This document shows positions 1 to 7,290 of a DNA stretch of 14,577 nucleotides, one piece after another (position 1 is the stretch's first letter; each line of letters opens with the position of its first letter). The DNA comes from Prevotellaceae bacterium (lineage in GTDB: Bacteria; Bacteroidota; Bacteroidia; Bacteroidales; UBA932): NCBI GenBank assembly GCA_031264875.1, contig JAISDK010000047.1, positions 1 to 14,577 of the forward strand, read 5' to 3'. A model generated the notes under the pieces. It was given only the letters and a program-made list of their open reading frames with translations, was not told the DNA's origin and searched no databases. The position numbers were made by a program, and so were the translations under genes.

Positions 1-2
1 TC

Positions 3-107
3 CTGGGGAATCTGTCTCGAAAAGTTATGAAGCGCATGAATGAAAGGCATGAATTGATCGATTGCGCTGTCAAGATCCTGCCCCCAAGCCTGAAAGCTGA
101 GAAATAA
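3..107 (+). other. possible 3' end of an unidentified gene (partial)
   Basis: An open frame enters from the left edge and stops at TAA 105-107. It gives about 34 residues with a basic, charged composition (motif NLSRKVMKRMNERHEL, then a PPS-containing tail ending in KAEK). I do not recognise it. The reverse strand is also open here and encodes a hydrophobic stretch, so which strand is coding is uncertain. The fragment may be the C-terminus of a gene cut by the window edge, or another remnant like its neighbours. Confidence 0.2.
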
Positions 108-131
108 GGAAATAAATACAATCAGGAACGG

Positions 132-278
132 CATCGTTTTTACATTGGGATGAGACACTTTATCTCCCCGTTCCCGGAGCAACTCTTGCATATTGCGCAC
201 ACTTTTGCCCGTCCATAACAACAGACTTTCAGGGTCGCTAACTATTTCTATCCCTTTCTTTATGATTCTATATTCCAT
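132..278 (-). pseudogene. ISAzo13-family-like transposase fragment
   Basis: Read on the reverse strand from ATG 278-276, this gives about 49 residues including DPESLLLWTGKSVRN, then an amphipathic helix, then KVSHPNV. ISAzo13-family transposases carry a segment of the form GDPxSPLxWTxKSxRxL...G(H)xVSHxxV before their catalytic core, and the spacing here fits. The frame stays open on both sides (upstream stop at 342-344), but the expected continuation (a GYSLQ-type motif, then the catalytic domain) is absent. If the match is right, this is a small piece of a transposase with no terminal repeats. The identification rests on one short conserved block recalled from memory. Confidence 0.4.
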
Positions 279-359
279 GGCGTCTTCGTTTACAACACAA
301 ATGTAGTATTTCTTTTGATACGATGAATTTAATTGGCAGACTTATTTTAATAAATATTA

Positions 360-561
360 GTAACCGATCTGAAGACCGGCAAGCATCAACGACCTGCTCA
401 CGCCGAACCGTAACCTGAAAATCGCCGGATACAAAATCAAAATCGCCGGCGACCATGCAGCTAACGGCGTATGGTTCGCGAACCGGGCCATCGGCGAACG
501 TATCGGGGTGGACGATCCGGATTGGGACAGGAGATTCCTTTTACAGCTCCTCAAAATTTAA
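360..561 (+). pseudogene. DUF4469 (Ig-like fold) domain fragment, frameshifted
   Basis: Conceptual translation gives VTDLKTG in one frame (360-380) and then SINDLLTPNRNLKIAG, YKIKIAGDHAANGVWF and ANRAIGERIGVDD in the next frame from 382, ending at TAA 559-561. This matches the start of the Ig-like DUF4469 domain, which in Bacteroidales follows an HU-like DNA-binding domain. One extra A near 380-382 splits the frame. The N-terminal HU-like half is missing, with an in-frame TAA at 351-353. The usual middle and C-terminal strands after GERI are replaced by unrelated sequence. It is therefore a remnant with two lesions, and it is the best lineage marker in the window. Confidence 0.6.
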
Positions 562-606
562 ATGCGTTGACCCTGACGATGAACATTTTTATTTGGATAT
601 TCTTTA

Positions 607-639
607 TTTGTTCACTATTTTTGCGGTATTCAATATTTG
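607..639 (+). promoter_or_regulatory. putative Bacteroidota-type promoter
   Basis: TTTG at 607-610 is followed 21 bases later by AATATTTG at 632-639. This is one mismatch from the Bacteroidota -7 consensus TAnnTTTG, and the spacing fits the usual distance from the -33 TTTG. It lies in the AT-rich 116-base gap between the DUF4469 and transposase remnants, which otherwise shows nothing. A GTTCAC/GTGAAC inverted pair (610-615 and 639-644) overlaps both boxes. It would transcribe rightward, but no intact gene follows for 700 bases, so it may be an orphan or chance match. Confidence 0.28.
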
Positions 640-677
640 TGAACGATAAAAGTGAATGAACAAATAGATGTTGCTGT

Positions 678-1067
678 ATGGTACTATATGCAAGTCCGAC
701 ATTTGACGGGTGGATTCATGATAAAAAAACAGCTGATGCAGCTTACAGTATTCCCCCCGGTTTTACTCTGGCACAGGACACCGGCTATCAGGGATACTGT
801 CCGGAAGGCATTACTGTTGTTCAGCCGCAGAAAAAGCCGAAGGGAAAAGAGTTGACGCCGGAACAGAAACAGGATAACCGCCTGATTTCTTCTTTCAGGG
901 TCAGAATGGAACATGTTATCGGGAGTATTAAGCGTTACCGGACAGTCAAAGACGAATACCGCTTGAGAAAGAATCTTTTTGTCGAGAGAGTCTTTACCAC
1001 TTGTGCTGCTCTGCACAATTTCAGGATTAAAGACAGGACGCTCACTCATGAAAATAAACTGATTTAA
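678..1067 (+). pseudogene. IS5-superfamily (DDE_Tnp_4-like) transposase, C-terminal fragment
   Basis: The 129 residues from ATG 678 match the C-terminal half of IS5-superfamily DDE transposases. The landmarks are VLYASPTFDG followed by HDKKTAD, LAQDTGYQGY (second catalytic Asp, residue 34), PEGITVVQPQKKPKGKEL, and RMEHVIGSIKRYR (catalytic Glu, residue 78), ending with CAALHNFRIK. The N-terminal half with the helix-turn-helix and the first catalytic Asp is missing, and no continuation in other frames is evident upstream of 678, so it should be inactive. ATG 678 is simply where the homologous frame opens. Only 20 bases separate its stop from the next remnant, so the element's right end, if present, is cut short. 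I could not recognise terminal inverted repeats. Confidence 0.8.
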
Positions 1068-1087
1068 TCTCTATTTATTTTTAGCGT

Positions 1088-1403
1088 ATGAGTCTATTCC
1101 AACATACCATTTTGAAAAAGCAGATACTTGCCTGTTCCGAAAAGATTCGGGAAGCATATAAAAAGGTATATGTTACTTATTTTCATAATCCCGAAATTCA
1201 GGAGAATATTCGTAACAGCAAGGAAGAACAGTTTCAGGAAGGGGTTTTTGCGGGAACTTTTTGTGAAGGTTCTCGGTTATACGCTTAACTCCCAACCCAA
1301 TTACAATTTGATTACCGAAAAGAAAAATGAAAAAGATTCCCAAAAAACCGACGGAACAATACTCATCAACGGCGAAGCGAATGCTGTTATTGAAAGACCA
1401 TAA
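1088..1403 (+). pseudogene. type IIG (Eco57I-like) restriction-modification enzyme, N-terminal fragment
   Basis: From ATG 1088 the frame reads MSLFQHTILKKQIL, then FHNPEIQENIRNSKEEQFQE. After position 1244 the homologous reading continues one frame over as FLRELFVKVLGYTLN, PNYNLITEKKNEKDSQKTDG and finally NAVIE, stopping at TAA 1401-1403. This matches the N-terminus of large single-chain restriction-modification proteins, whose nuclease domain normally contains a D...(I)ELK(G/D) motif. The break is one extra G in the GGGG run at 1241-1244. The ELK motif is damaged (VIERP then stop), and the methyltransferase and target-recognition domains are absent. In a full-length protein these 100 or so residues would be roughly a tenth of the length. 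Its last 77 bases are reused, out of frame, as the start of the giant gene that follows. Confidence 0.72.
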
Positions 1404-4400
1404 TGAGAAAAATCACATTGCATGCTATGGGAGAAAAGAGCGAATAGATCGACTGTTTTTCGATAATGGAATACCTACAGGATATTACAGAAACTTTCTA
1501 AAGCAATTCTCCGCAATCAAAGCAGCGGTGGAGGGCAGATTTGTCGCTCCGGTCAGCGTCGAAATCCAACCTTCGGGCACGTGCAATCTTACATGCAGAT
1601 ACTGCGGATTTAAGGAGAAGAGAGCGGAACATTCCAGTTTATATATTACTGAAGAACAGATAGAGAGGTTAATCGAAGAAATAGACGACTATAACTCGGT
1701 CTCCGTCAATAAATTAACAGATATTAAATTTAATGGTATATTCAGCGAACCGCTGGCCGGGCACGCCAAAAAAGCTACCATTGCCGGAATCAAGCTGGCG
1801 CAGGAAAAGGGATTCCGGGTAGGGTTGTTTACAAACGGTATAGAATTGGATGATGAGGTACGGCAGGAATTGGTCGGTAAAGGAAGCAGAAGTGCGTCAT
1901 TTGTAAATATCAGTATTGACGCGGCAAAAGGTAAAACTTACCAGATTCTGAAGAAACAGGGAGCCACTGAGGAGCAGGCTGAAAAAGAGCTATCCGTTAT
2001 ATTCGACAATATAAAGAAACTGATAGAGTTGAAGAATGCGACTGGTGCGAAAACTTACGTTTCGATTAGTTGCATCCTGCAGGAAGAAAACTGCAATCCC
2101 ACCGAGATCGGCATGATGATAGAAAAGGCAAAGGTGTTGAAAGTGACAAATATCAGGTTTCGCTGCCCATATAAAAGGTCGCAGGGAGCGCCTGAAACCG
2201 GCAAAATAGAGAAAGCCTGCGATATAATTGCCGAGTATGCAATGAAGTACCAGGACGACAAAGAATTCAGCATCACGATGGCTTACGATGAAAAAGAAAG
2301 GGCTGAATATATGGAATGGCTGTTTGACGGTTCATTCCAGAAAAAAGAATACACGAAATGCCGCGCCTCCGTTTTACGTCTGACGATCGGACCAGACGGC
2401 AATTTTTATCTATGTGATCACCGCGGATACGTCGGCGGCGGTAAATTCGGCAGCATTAATGACGGGTATGGCAGCGTTGTCGAGAGCGATATCCGAAAGA
2501 AATGCATAAACGGCATCAAGCCGCAGGAAGATTTGCTGTGCGAATTTTGCGCGATGTATGATCATTACCTCAACCATCTTTTTGGAATTCTCGAAGATGA
2601 GTATGAAAAAGACTGTAATGTCTTTGACTGGTTGATAAAAGAGTATGACATAATTAATCAACTACAGGCTTCAGATATTGAGGCACTGCTTCAAACATAT
2701 CCTATTGATAAGAAGTTGAGAAATGAACTAAGCAATATCCAATTTGAGGAAAAGGAAGCTTGGGAATTAAAAGAGGAGTCTGTTCGTAACGCGCATCAAA
2801 ATGTCAAACAATACGAGAAATACATACACCCTTCAACGATCGGACTGGAAATCCGGTTGCAGTCAGCGCGCAGACTTAAAAAAATCGTAAAACCGAATGA
2901 TACATATAAAGGGCTTATCGACCTTCATTGTCACAGTTTTGCTTCTGACGGCAACGAATCGGCAACGTGGGTCGTGTATGAGGCCTGGAGAAGCGGTTTG
3001 GAGTCTGTCGGAGTGGTCAATCATAATTCTTTGGAAGACATGGAAGAAGCGGTACTGGCAGGGGAGATATTCGGCATCGACGTTATCCCCGGAATAGAAT
3101 TCGACACGATGGCAAAAGTGCCCGCCGAGTTTATTGAACGTGAAGGAATTGATGATAAATCCGGCAATATTTTTATGCACTTTATTGTCTACTTCCCCGC
3201 TGAAAAAGACATATCAGGGAATGTTAATATCTTAGAATATAAAAGACTTGTGAAAAAAATCAGAGAATCGCCTCTCGGTCAGTTTATGAGGGAGCGTTTC
3301 GCCTGGTATTTGGCAGATCAAGAAATATTCCGACAGAGGTTTAACGTGAGCGAATGGGCTGTGAAAAACAATTTTACACTGACTCAGCAAGACTTGATCC
3401 TGTATTCACGGCAAATGTTCTGGTTTAATCAGGCATTGTCAGATCGCTTGAATATACCATATAACTTAGTTTTTGACAGGGTACACAAAGGGTATACATG
3501 CCCTGACGGAAAATATCCCAATATCTATGTTGGAGGAGGCGTTGTCGCCCGAAAACTTTATAATAATGAGAACATGGGTAATATTCCGGTGGACATTTTG
3601 ACGCGTGAAGCTGCGTTATTAGGCGGAGTAACTGTTATTGCTCATCCAACTGACAACATTAAAGGATGGTTCAAACGGCATGGAATAATGCCTCCCAAAC
3701 CGCAAACAATTGTTGCCATCACCAAAGGAATACTTGAACAAAACCTCACCGTTGATGTACAGATTCCCGATAGCAGTGAAAAGGAAGTGCGATTGCCCTG
3801 CATTTCCGGAATAGAGGTATTCTGCTGGACGGACGCAGTAATAGAATTCGTCAATCCGCTCATTTCTGCCATAGAAGAAGTAAACAGGAAAAATCCTATG
3901 TTTCATGTATTTCCTGCTATGGGTTCAGACATCCACATGCAAAAACATATATGGAAAAGAGAGAACTTGACAAAATATATACATTATCTGCGCTTATTTG
4001 ACCCTGTTTCGAAAATCTACAAAACGTCTGATAAAATACATTTCAGGCTGAACGCATCATGTAATCCTTCCCAAATGCTTGAACGGCACATCAGCAGCGG
4101 AATTGACACTTTGATTACTCATCTGCCAAAAGATATGCAAGAACTGTTGGATATGCAGCAGCCTATGGAATATCACGCAGAAGGGCCGACATTGAAACAC
4201 CACTTGCAGGCAATGCTCACGCTGATTAACAACACTGAACCCGTTTCTGAAATCTATGCGAATATAAAAGAAATCCTGGACAATCCCGATAACAGGGCAT
4301 TCTTCGAATATTTCATCGTTTTCCACGATATTGGAAAGAAGATAGATATGAAAAATCATGCTGAGGAATCCTGTGCAATCATGAATCAGTTTGATTTTTC

Positions 4401-7290
4401 AGATTTAAATGCCGAAGAATTGGAAACACTCCGCAAAGCAGTTCGATATCACATGGAAATCACGGATTTTGTAAGCGTTGACCCTGAACGATTTGAACGC
4501 TTTTTAAATAAAACAGGTATACAGATAAATAACAAACATCAAATCGCACTTATCGTTGCGGCAATTTACCTTGATGGCAGAAGTACCTGGAGCAACGAAA
4601 TGGGAGACTATTGTTTGCCAAACGTGGATTACTTCTGTCAGTCATACCTTGCCTATACCGAAATGATGGCTCAGCATGAACATGACTTGAAGATAATAGA
4701 CGATGCTGTTAACGGCGAAGTCAACCAAGACGCGTTGGCTGATTTTCTGGCATATCTTCGACAGTACCCTCTCCGTAAAGCAAAACGCAGTGCTTCTTCA
4801 AGAGAATTACTGCCTGTGACGGAGCACAGGAACAATATTGAAAAAATGCTAAACGGAGAAGACATATATACCGCAGAAAAAGACAACTATGGAATGTACA
4901 AATCAGGGGAGGATTACAACGCCTCCGAATTTATAGATGAAGCGTTCAGAGACAACGAATTTCTTGATATGCTTTGTTTACTGACCGTAAGCCTAAATGG
5001 GCGAGAACAGGTCGCATTCAAAGACCAACAGCATCTGCTCGCGTTTGTCGAATCCTGCTCACAAGGTATAACAGACGTGTTATGTGCTGTTTCTGATTTG
5101 GCGTATAAATATTATGACAATGAGGTCAAGGACTGTATCAACGAGTATTTTCCGTGCTATATACGAATGAAACTGGATGCTATTATAGCAGATGTCACTA
5201 ATGACAGTACTTCGGGAGAACTCTTGAGCAGCAAACAAAACAACTACAAACTGTTTACTGATATACTCCTGAAAAGTCTTTACTTCCAAGTTGATTCCAT
5301 GCAAAAATATAACGAATTTTTGACGGTACAGTTTTATCAAGTAATGGAGTTGTTCCGAAAAAAACTCAAAGAATTCACTGTGCAAATAAATTTTCATGAT
5401 AACTATACTCCTGTTCTTTTGCTTAGAGACGCGGAACCCCTCTCGTATCCTTTGTTTGAGAAACTATCCACGCACAAGCCGGAATTAGTTTATTTCAACA
5501 GGCTTGCTACCATGACACCGTCTGAGCGGCTTGATTATTTCGAGAAGAACATTGACAAAAAAAGCGAATACACAAAGACACTGTTTGCATCAGAAACCAA
5601 GATATACAGCTTTTTTAATGGAAGCGCGAAAAAAAATATTCCGTCTGTGTTGGAAGAATCCGCGCAGGAGGCTCACGCAATCGCCCGACGATATTTTTAT
5701 GACTGCTTAGAAGAAAATGCCGAATTGTTCGACCGGGCGTCAGAACAGTATAAGGACGACGTGCAGCGGCTGTTTATCCTGCTCATCACGAAGAAGCTGT
5801 TGGGGTTAATGAACTCAAACAGGAAAATACGTTATCCCCTCAATGAAATCTATGTGAATTTCGTCCCGAAACACCTTCAAGGGAAAGAAAATAATAATCA
5901 AAACATAGTGTTTATCGACAGCGGAATCAAAGGAACGCTTGCATATCTAATGGCTTCTCTCATGATGATTGAACATCTTGACGGAGCGACTTTATCAATC
6001 AAACAAGATAAAATCAACAGAATCATAGAAAACGCAGATGCAATGAGGAATTATCCGATATGCGCCAGGGCATTTATATACGGAACAACGGCACAATATC
6101 GTTCCGTTATTCCGAACGCGGGATTCGAACGATTTGGCTTCGGTGGAGCGAATACGTTCATTGATCAACTGCCGAAGTTCACAGAATTCAGCTTTATGAA
6201 TGAAAAGGGCATCCCGGAATGCAGAATGGCCAAAGCGTTGAATGTGCGGCGAGCCCGCAATATCCTATACGGATTCCGTTGGTTTGTCAAAAAGGGAGTA
6301 GCCATCCGGAATGCGCAAAACCTTGCTGACATAAAAGAAATCATAACGGAAAGAAGCGACGCGACAAATAATCCTCTTTATATCTTCATCGATATTGATG
6401 GCGTTACTGCTCAACCTGTCGGGCATGTGGGTTCCGAAGCATGGTACGGAGAAGAAACGTCTGCGATTCCCGACCGGGACAAAAAACGCAAGACAGAGCA
6501 TTTTGATTATTACAAACGATATATGCGCCATCTGGTTGACTCGGGCGGATACAGGCTCCTCCTCGACATACGCGCATTAAAGGAGTATTTGAAAACACGG
6601 TATCCCGGCAAAGAAATAAAAATCATATCCTTTTCCGCACGAAACGAAACCCAGAGAGATATCACAGAAGAAACATTAGAAAAACTCAACGTTCTTGATT
6701 ACTTTGACGAAGTTAATCTATCGCAGAAAATCGGGATGAGCAAAAAAGATCGCTTGATAAACACTTTAACCGGGTATGGCGTGGGCAATGGTCATCCCGC
6801 AGATATTTTCCTTATTGACGACGTTCTGCATCATATCGTCCCCATTTTAACCATTAGCGACTTAGAGATAATCCCCATACTTTATGCCGACAATACCATA
6901 AACGACAGCGAAAAAAGTGGACTATACTTTTTCCGAAAAGCGGATAACCTGTTACGAGAAAATAACGTTCTTGCACAGGAATTTTTTATCAACGCCTTTA
7001 AAAACAAGCATATACCGCTTTGCTGCGATGATATAACAGGATATGTCCGTCTGCGAGTTAATGAGCAAGACGTACTACGAACACTGCTCAACGGAATCGA
7101 ACTGTCTCTTGAGTGGCTTATAGATGATGACAGGAAGCGCCTCGGAACCATTTTATTCGATCTGATTGATTCTGGTTCTATGGCAACGTCACTTTTTGAG
7201 TTCAGGAATATCCTCTCAGAATATCCCAAGTGTGTGCGACAATTCAGTGACGTACTCGCTTATATAACTCAGAAGGAGAAAAAAGTATGA
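1327..7290 (+). CDS. giant radical SAM/SPASM-PHP-HD-HAD fusion protein
   Basis: This 1987-residue cytoplasmic protein has no signal peptide or clear membrane segment. In order it carries a radical SAM domain (C86, C90, C93), a SPASM-like Cys cluster (about 341-416), a PHP phosphoesterase (about 528-875), an HD phosphohydrolase (about 945-1045), an unassigned largely helical region (about 1046-1510), an alpha/beta region with DSGIKGT (1531-1537), a HAD-type phosphatase (about 1680-1850), and a C-terminal tail of about 130 residues. All key catalytic residues of these domains appear intact. I know of no named protein with this order. The start is doubtful: codons 1-19 read out of frame through a restriction-gene remnant, and neither ATG 1327 nor ATG 1381 has a Shine-Dalgarno sequence. 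ATG 1381 (MLLLKDHNEKNH) is the main alternative. The gene ends in an ATGA overlap with the next giant gene, so the two are almost certainly one operon and one system. Residues are numbered from ATG 1327. Confidence 0.93.
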   Translation: MKKIPKKPTEQYSSTAKRMLLLKDHNEKNHIACYGRKERIDRLFFDNGIPTGYYRNFLKQFSAIKAAVEGRFVAPVSVEIQPSGTCNLTCRYCGFKEKRAEHSSLYITEEQIERLIEEIDDYNSVSVNKLTDIKFNGIFSEPLAGHAKKATIAGIKLAQEKGFRVGLFTNGIELDDEVRQELVGKGSRSASFVNISIDAAKGKTYQILKKQGATEEQAEKELSVIFDNIKKLIELKNATGAKTYVSISCILQEENCNPTEIGMMIEKAKVLKVTNIRFRCPYKRSQGAPETGKIEKACDIIAEYAMKYQDDKEFSITMAYDEKERAEYMEWLFDGSFQKKEYTKCRASVLRLTIGPDGNFYLCDHRGYVGGGKFGSINDGYGSVVESDIRKKCINGIKPQEDLLCEFCAMYDHYLNHLFGILEDEYEKDCNVFDWLIKEYDIINQLQASDIEALLQTYPIDKKLRNELSNIQFEEKEAWELKEESVRNAHQNVKQYEKYIHPSTIGLEIRLQSARRLKKIVKPNDTYKGLIDLHCHSFASDGNESATWVVYEAWRSGLESVGVVNHNSLEDMEEAVLAGEIFGIDVIPGIEFDTMAKVPAEFIEREGIDDKSGNIFMHFIVYFPAEKDISGNVNILEYKRLVKKIRESPLGQFMRERFAWYLADQEIFRQRFNVSEWAVKNNFTLTQQDLILYSRQMFWFNQALSDRLNIPYNLVFDRVHKGYTCPDGKYPNIYVGGGVVARKLYNNENMGNIPVDILTREAALLGGVTVIAHPTDNIKGWFKRHGIMPPKPQTIVAITKGILEQNLTVDVQIPDSSEKEVRLPCISGIEVFCWTDAVIEFVNPLISAIEEVNRKNPMFHVFPAMGSDIHMQKHIWKRENLTKYIHYLRLFDPVSKIYKTSDKIHFRLNASCNPSQMLERHISSGIDTLITHLPKDMQELLDMQQPMEYHAEGPTLKHHLQAMLTLINNTEPVSEIYANIKEILDNPDNRAFFEYFIVFHDIGKKIDMKNHAEESCAIMNQFDFSDLNAEELETLRKAVRYHMEITDFVSVDPERFERFLNKTGIQINNKHQIALIVAAIYLDGRSTWSNEMGDYCLPNVDYFCQSYLAYTEMMAQHEHDLKIIDDAVNGEVNQDALADFLAYLRQYPLRKAKRSASSRELLPVTEHRNNIEKMLNGEDIYTAEKDNYGMYKSGEDYNASEFIDEAFRDNEFLDMLCLLTVSLNGREQVAFKDQQHLLAFVESCSQGITDVLCAVSDLAYKYYDNEVKDCINEYFPCYIRMKLDAIIADVTNDSTSGELLSSKQNNYKLFTDILLKSLYFQVDSMQKYNEFLTVQFYQVMELFRKKLKEFTVQINFHDNYTPVLLLRDAEPLSYPLFEKLSTHKPELVYFNRLATMTPSERLDYFEKNIDKKSEYTKTLFASETKIYSFFNGSAKKNIPSVLEESAQEAHAIARRYFYDCLEENAELFDRASEQYKDDVQRLFILLITKKLLGLMNSNRKIRYPLNEIYVNFVPKHLQGKENNNQNIVFIDSGIKGTLAYLMASLMMIEHLDGATLSIKQDKINRIIENADAMRNYPICARAFIYGTTAQYRSVIPNAGFERFGFGGANTFIDQLPKFTEFSFMNEKGIPECRMAKALNVRRARNILYGFRWFVKKGVAIRNAQNLADIKEIITERSDATNNPLYIFIDIDGVTAQPVGHVGSEAWYGEETSAIPDRDKKRKTEHFDYYKRYMRHLVDSGGYRLLLDIRALKEYLKTRYPGKEIKIISFSARNETQRDITEETLEKLNVLDYFDEVNLSQKIGMSKKDRLINTLTGYGVGNGHPADIFLIDDVLHHIVPILTISDLEIIPILYADNTINDSEKSGLYFFRKADNLLRENNVLAQEFFINAFKNKHIPLCCDDITGYVRLRVNEQDVLRTLLNGIELSLEWLIDDDRKRLGTILFDLIDSGSMATSLFEFRNILSEYPKCVRQFSDVLAYITQKEKKV
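1537..2574 (+). other. domain: radical SAM with SPASM-like auxiliary cluster (gene 1)
   Basis: SGTCNLTCRYCGF holds the canonical CX3CX2C cluster ligands (C86, C90, C93). It is followed by FNGIFSEPL, GLFTNG and NISIDA, in the positions of the SAM-binding and barrel-strand motifs of the family. C-terminal to the barrel, C345, GPDGNFYLCDH (C363), C393 and LLCEFC (C405, C408) form a SPASM/twitch-like arrangement that would hold at least one auxiliary [4Fe-4S] cluster. Such enzymes often act on peptides or other large substrates, but the substrate here cannot be read from the sequence. Confidence 0.88.
2908..3951 (+). other. domain: PHP metallophosphoesterase (gene 1)
   Basis: All nine expected metal-ligand positions can be seen: H534 and H536 in DLHCHSFASDG, D541, H566 in VVNHNS, E591 in VIPGIEFD, H618, H773 in VIAHPTD, and D868/H870 in MGSDIH. 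PHP domains hydrolyse phosphate esters such as histidinol phosphate, nucleoside 3',5'-bisphosphates or DNA ends, using two or three metals. The domain is longer than usual: about 150 residues separate H618 from H773 and about 95 separate H773 from D868, so there are large inserts. Motif II is N-H-N instead of the common D-H-D/N. Confidence 0.82.
4159..4464 (+). other. domain: HD phosphohydrolase (gene 1)
   Basis: The pattern is MEYHAEGPTLKHHLQAML (H950, H958/H959), then FHDIGKK with the HD pair H1000-D1001, then NHAEES (H1011) and VRYHME (H1042). This resembles the HD domain layout seen in bacterial tRNA nucleotidyltransferase-like and other nucleotide-processing HD proteins (xxHxEG...H, HDIGK, H...H). 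It would be a metal-dependent phosphatase or phosphodiesterase. The resemblance to RNA-processing HD domains is suggestive only. Confidence 0.72.
5869..6186 (+). other. unassigned alpha/beta region with DSGIKGT motif (gene 1)
   Basis: A hydrophobic strand (NIVFI) runs into DSGIKGT (1531-1537) and a helix (LAYLMASLMMIEH). A strand ending in a small-residue/acidic loop of this kind resembles a phosphate- or PRPP-binding loop of phosphoribosyltransferase-like folds, but the usual pair of acidic residues before the loop is not seen. The next 60 residues contain ARAFIYGTTAQYRSV and FGFGGANT. I cannot assign a family; the coordinates mark only the region worth searching. Confidence 0.3.
6364..6876 (+). 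other. domain: HAD-superfamily phosphatase (gene 1)
   Basis: All four HAD motifs are present in order: motif I IFIDIDG (nucleophile D1689, acid/base D1691), motif II IISFSAR (S1768 or S1770), motif III SKKDR (K1806 or K1807) and motif IV FLIDDVLHH (D1831, D1832). About 60 residues between motif I and the next core helix form a cap-like insert rich in charged residues. The DxDG signature fits a phosphatase more than a kinase or dehalogenase. The substrate is unknown. Confidence 0.8.
7273..7278 (+). promoter_or_regulatory. strong ribosome binding site within the end of gene 1
   Basis: AAGGAG lies 8 bases before ATG 7287, inside the last codons of gene 1, and it decides the start of gene 2. With the ATGA stop-start overlap (7287-7290) it indicates coupled translation of the two giant proteins. 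It stands out because gene 1 itself has no comparable site, and Bacteroidota genes often lack one. Confidence 0.75.

Noticed and set aside
2..148. Signal-peptide-like reverse-strand sequence (MPFLIVFISLFLSFQAWGQ) reading to the left edge
   Set aside because: It is in frame with the transposase-like scrap, has no independent start signal, and overlaps an equally open plus-strand 3' end. A hydrophobic reading from T-rich DNA is expected by chance.
608..646. GTTCAC/GTGAAC inverted repeat as a terminator or operator
   Set aside because: The arms are only six bases with a 23-base loop and no T tract, which is too weak for a terminator call; it is noted only as overlapping the putative promoter.
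684..1049. Reverse-strand open frame of 121 codons
   Set aside because: It lies opposite the transposase fragment, which has clear family motifs; the reverse reading has none.
7278..7284. Programmed -1 frameshift at the A run joining the two giant genes
   Set aside because: The dnaX-type A AAA AAG heptamer is out of phase with gene 1; only the weaker G AAA AAA is in phase. AAGGAG is placed ideally for initiation at ATG 7287, so reinitiation is simpler.
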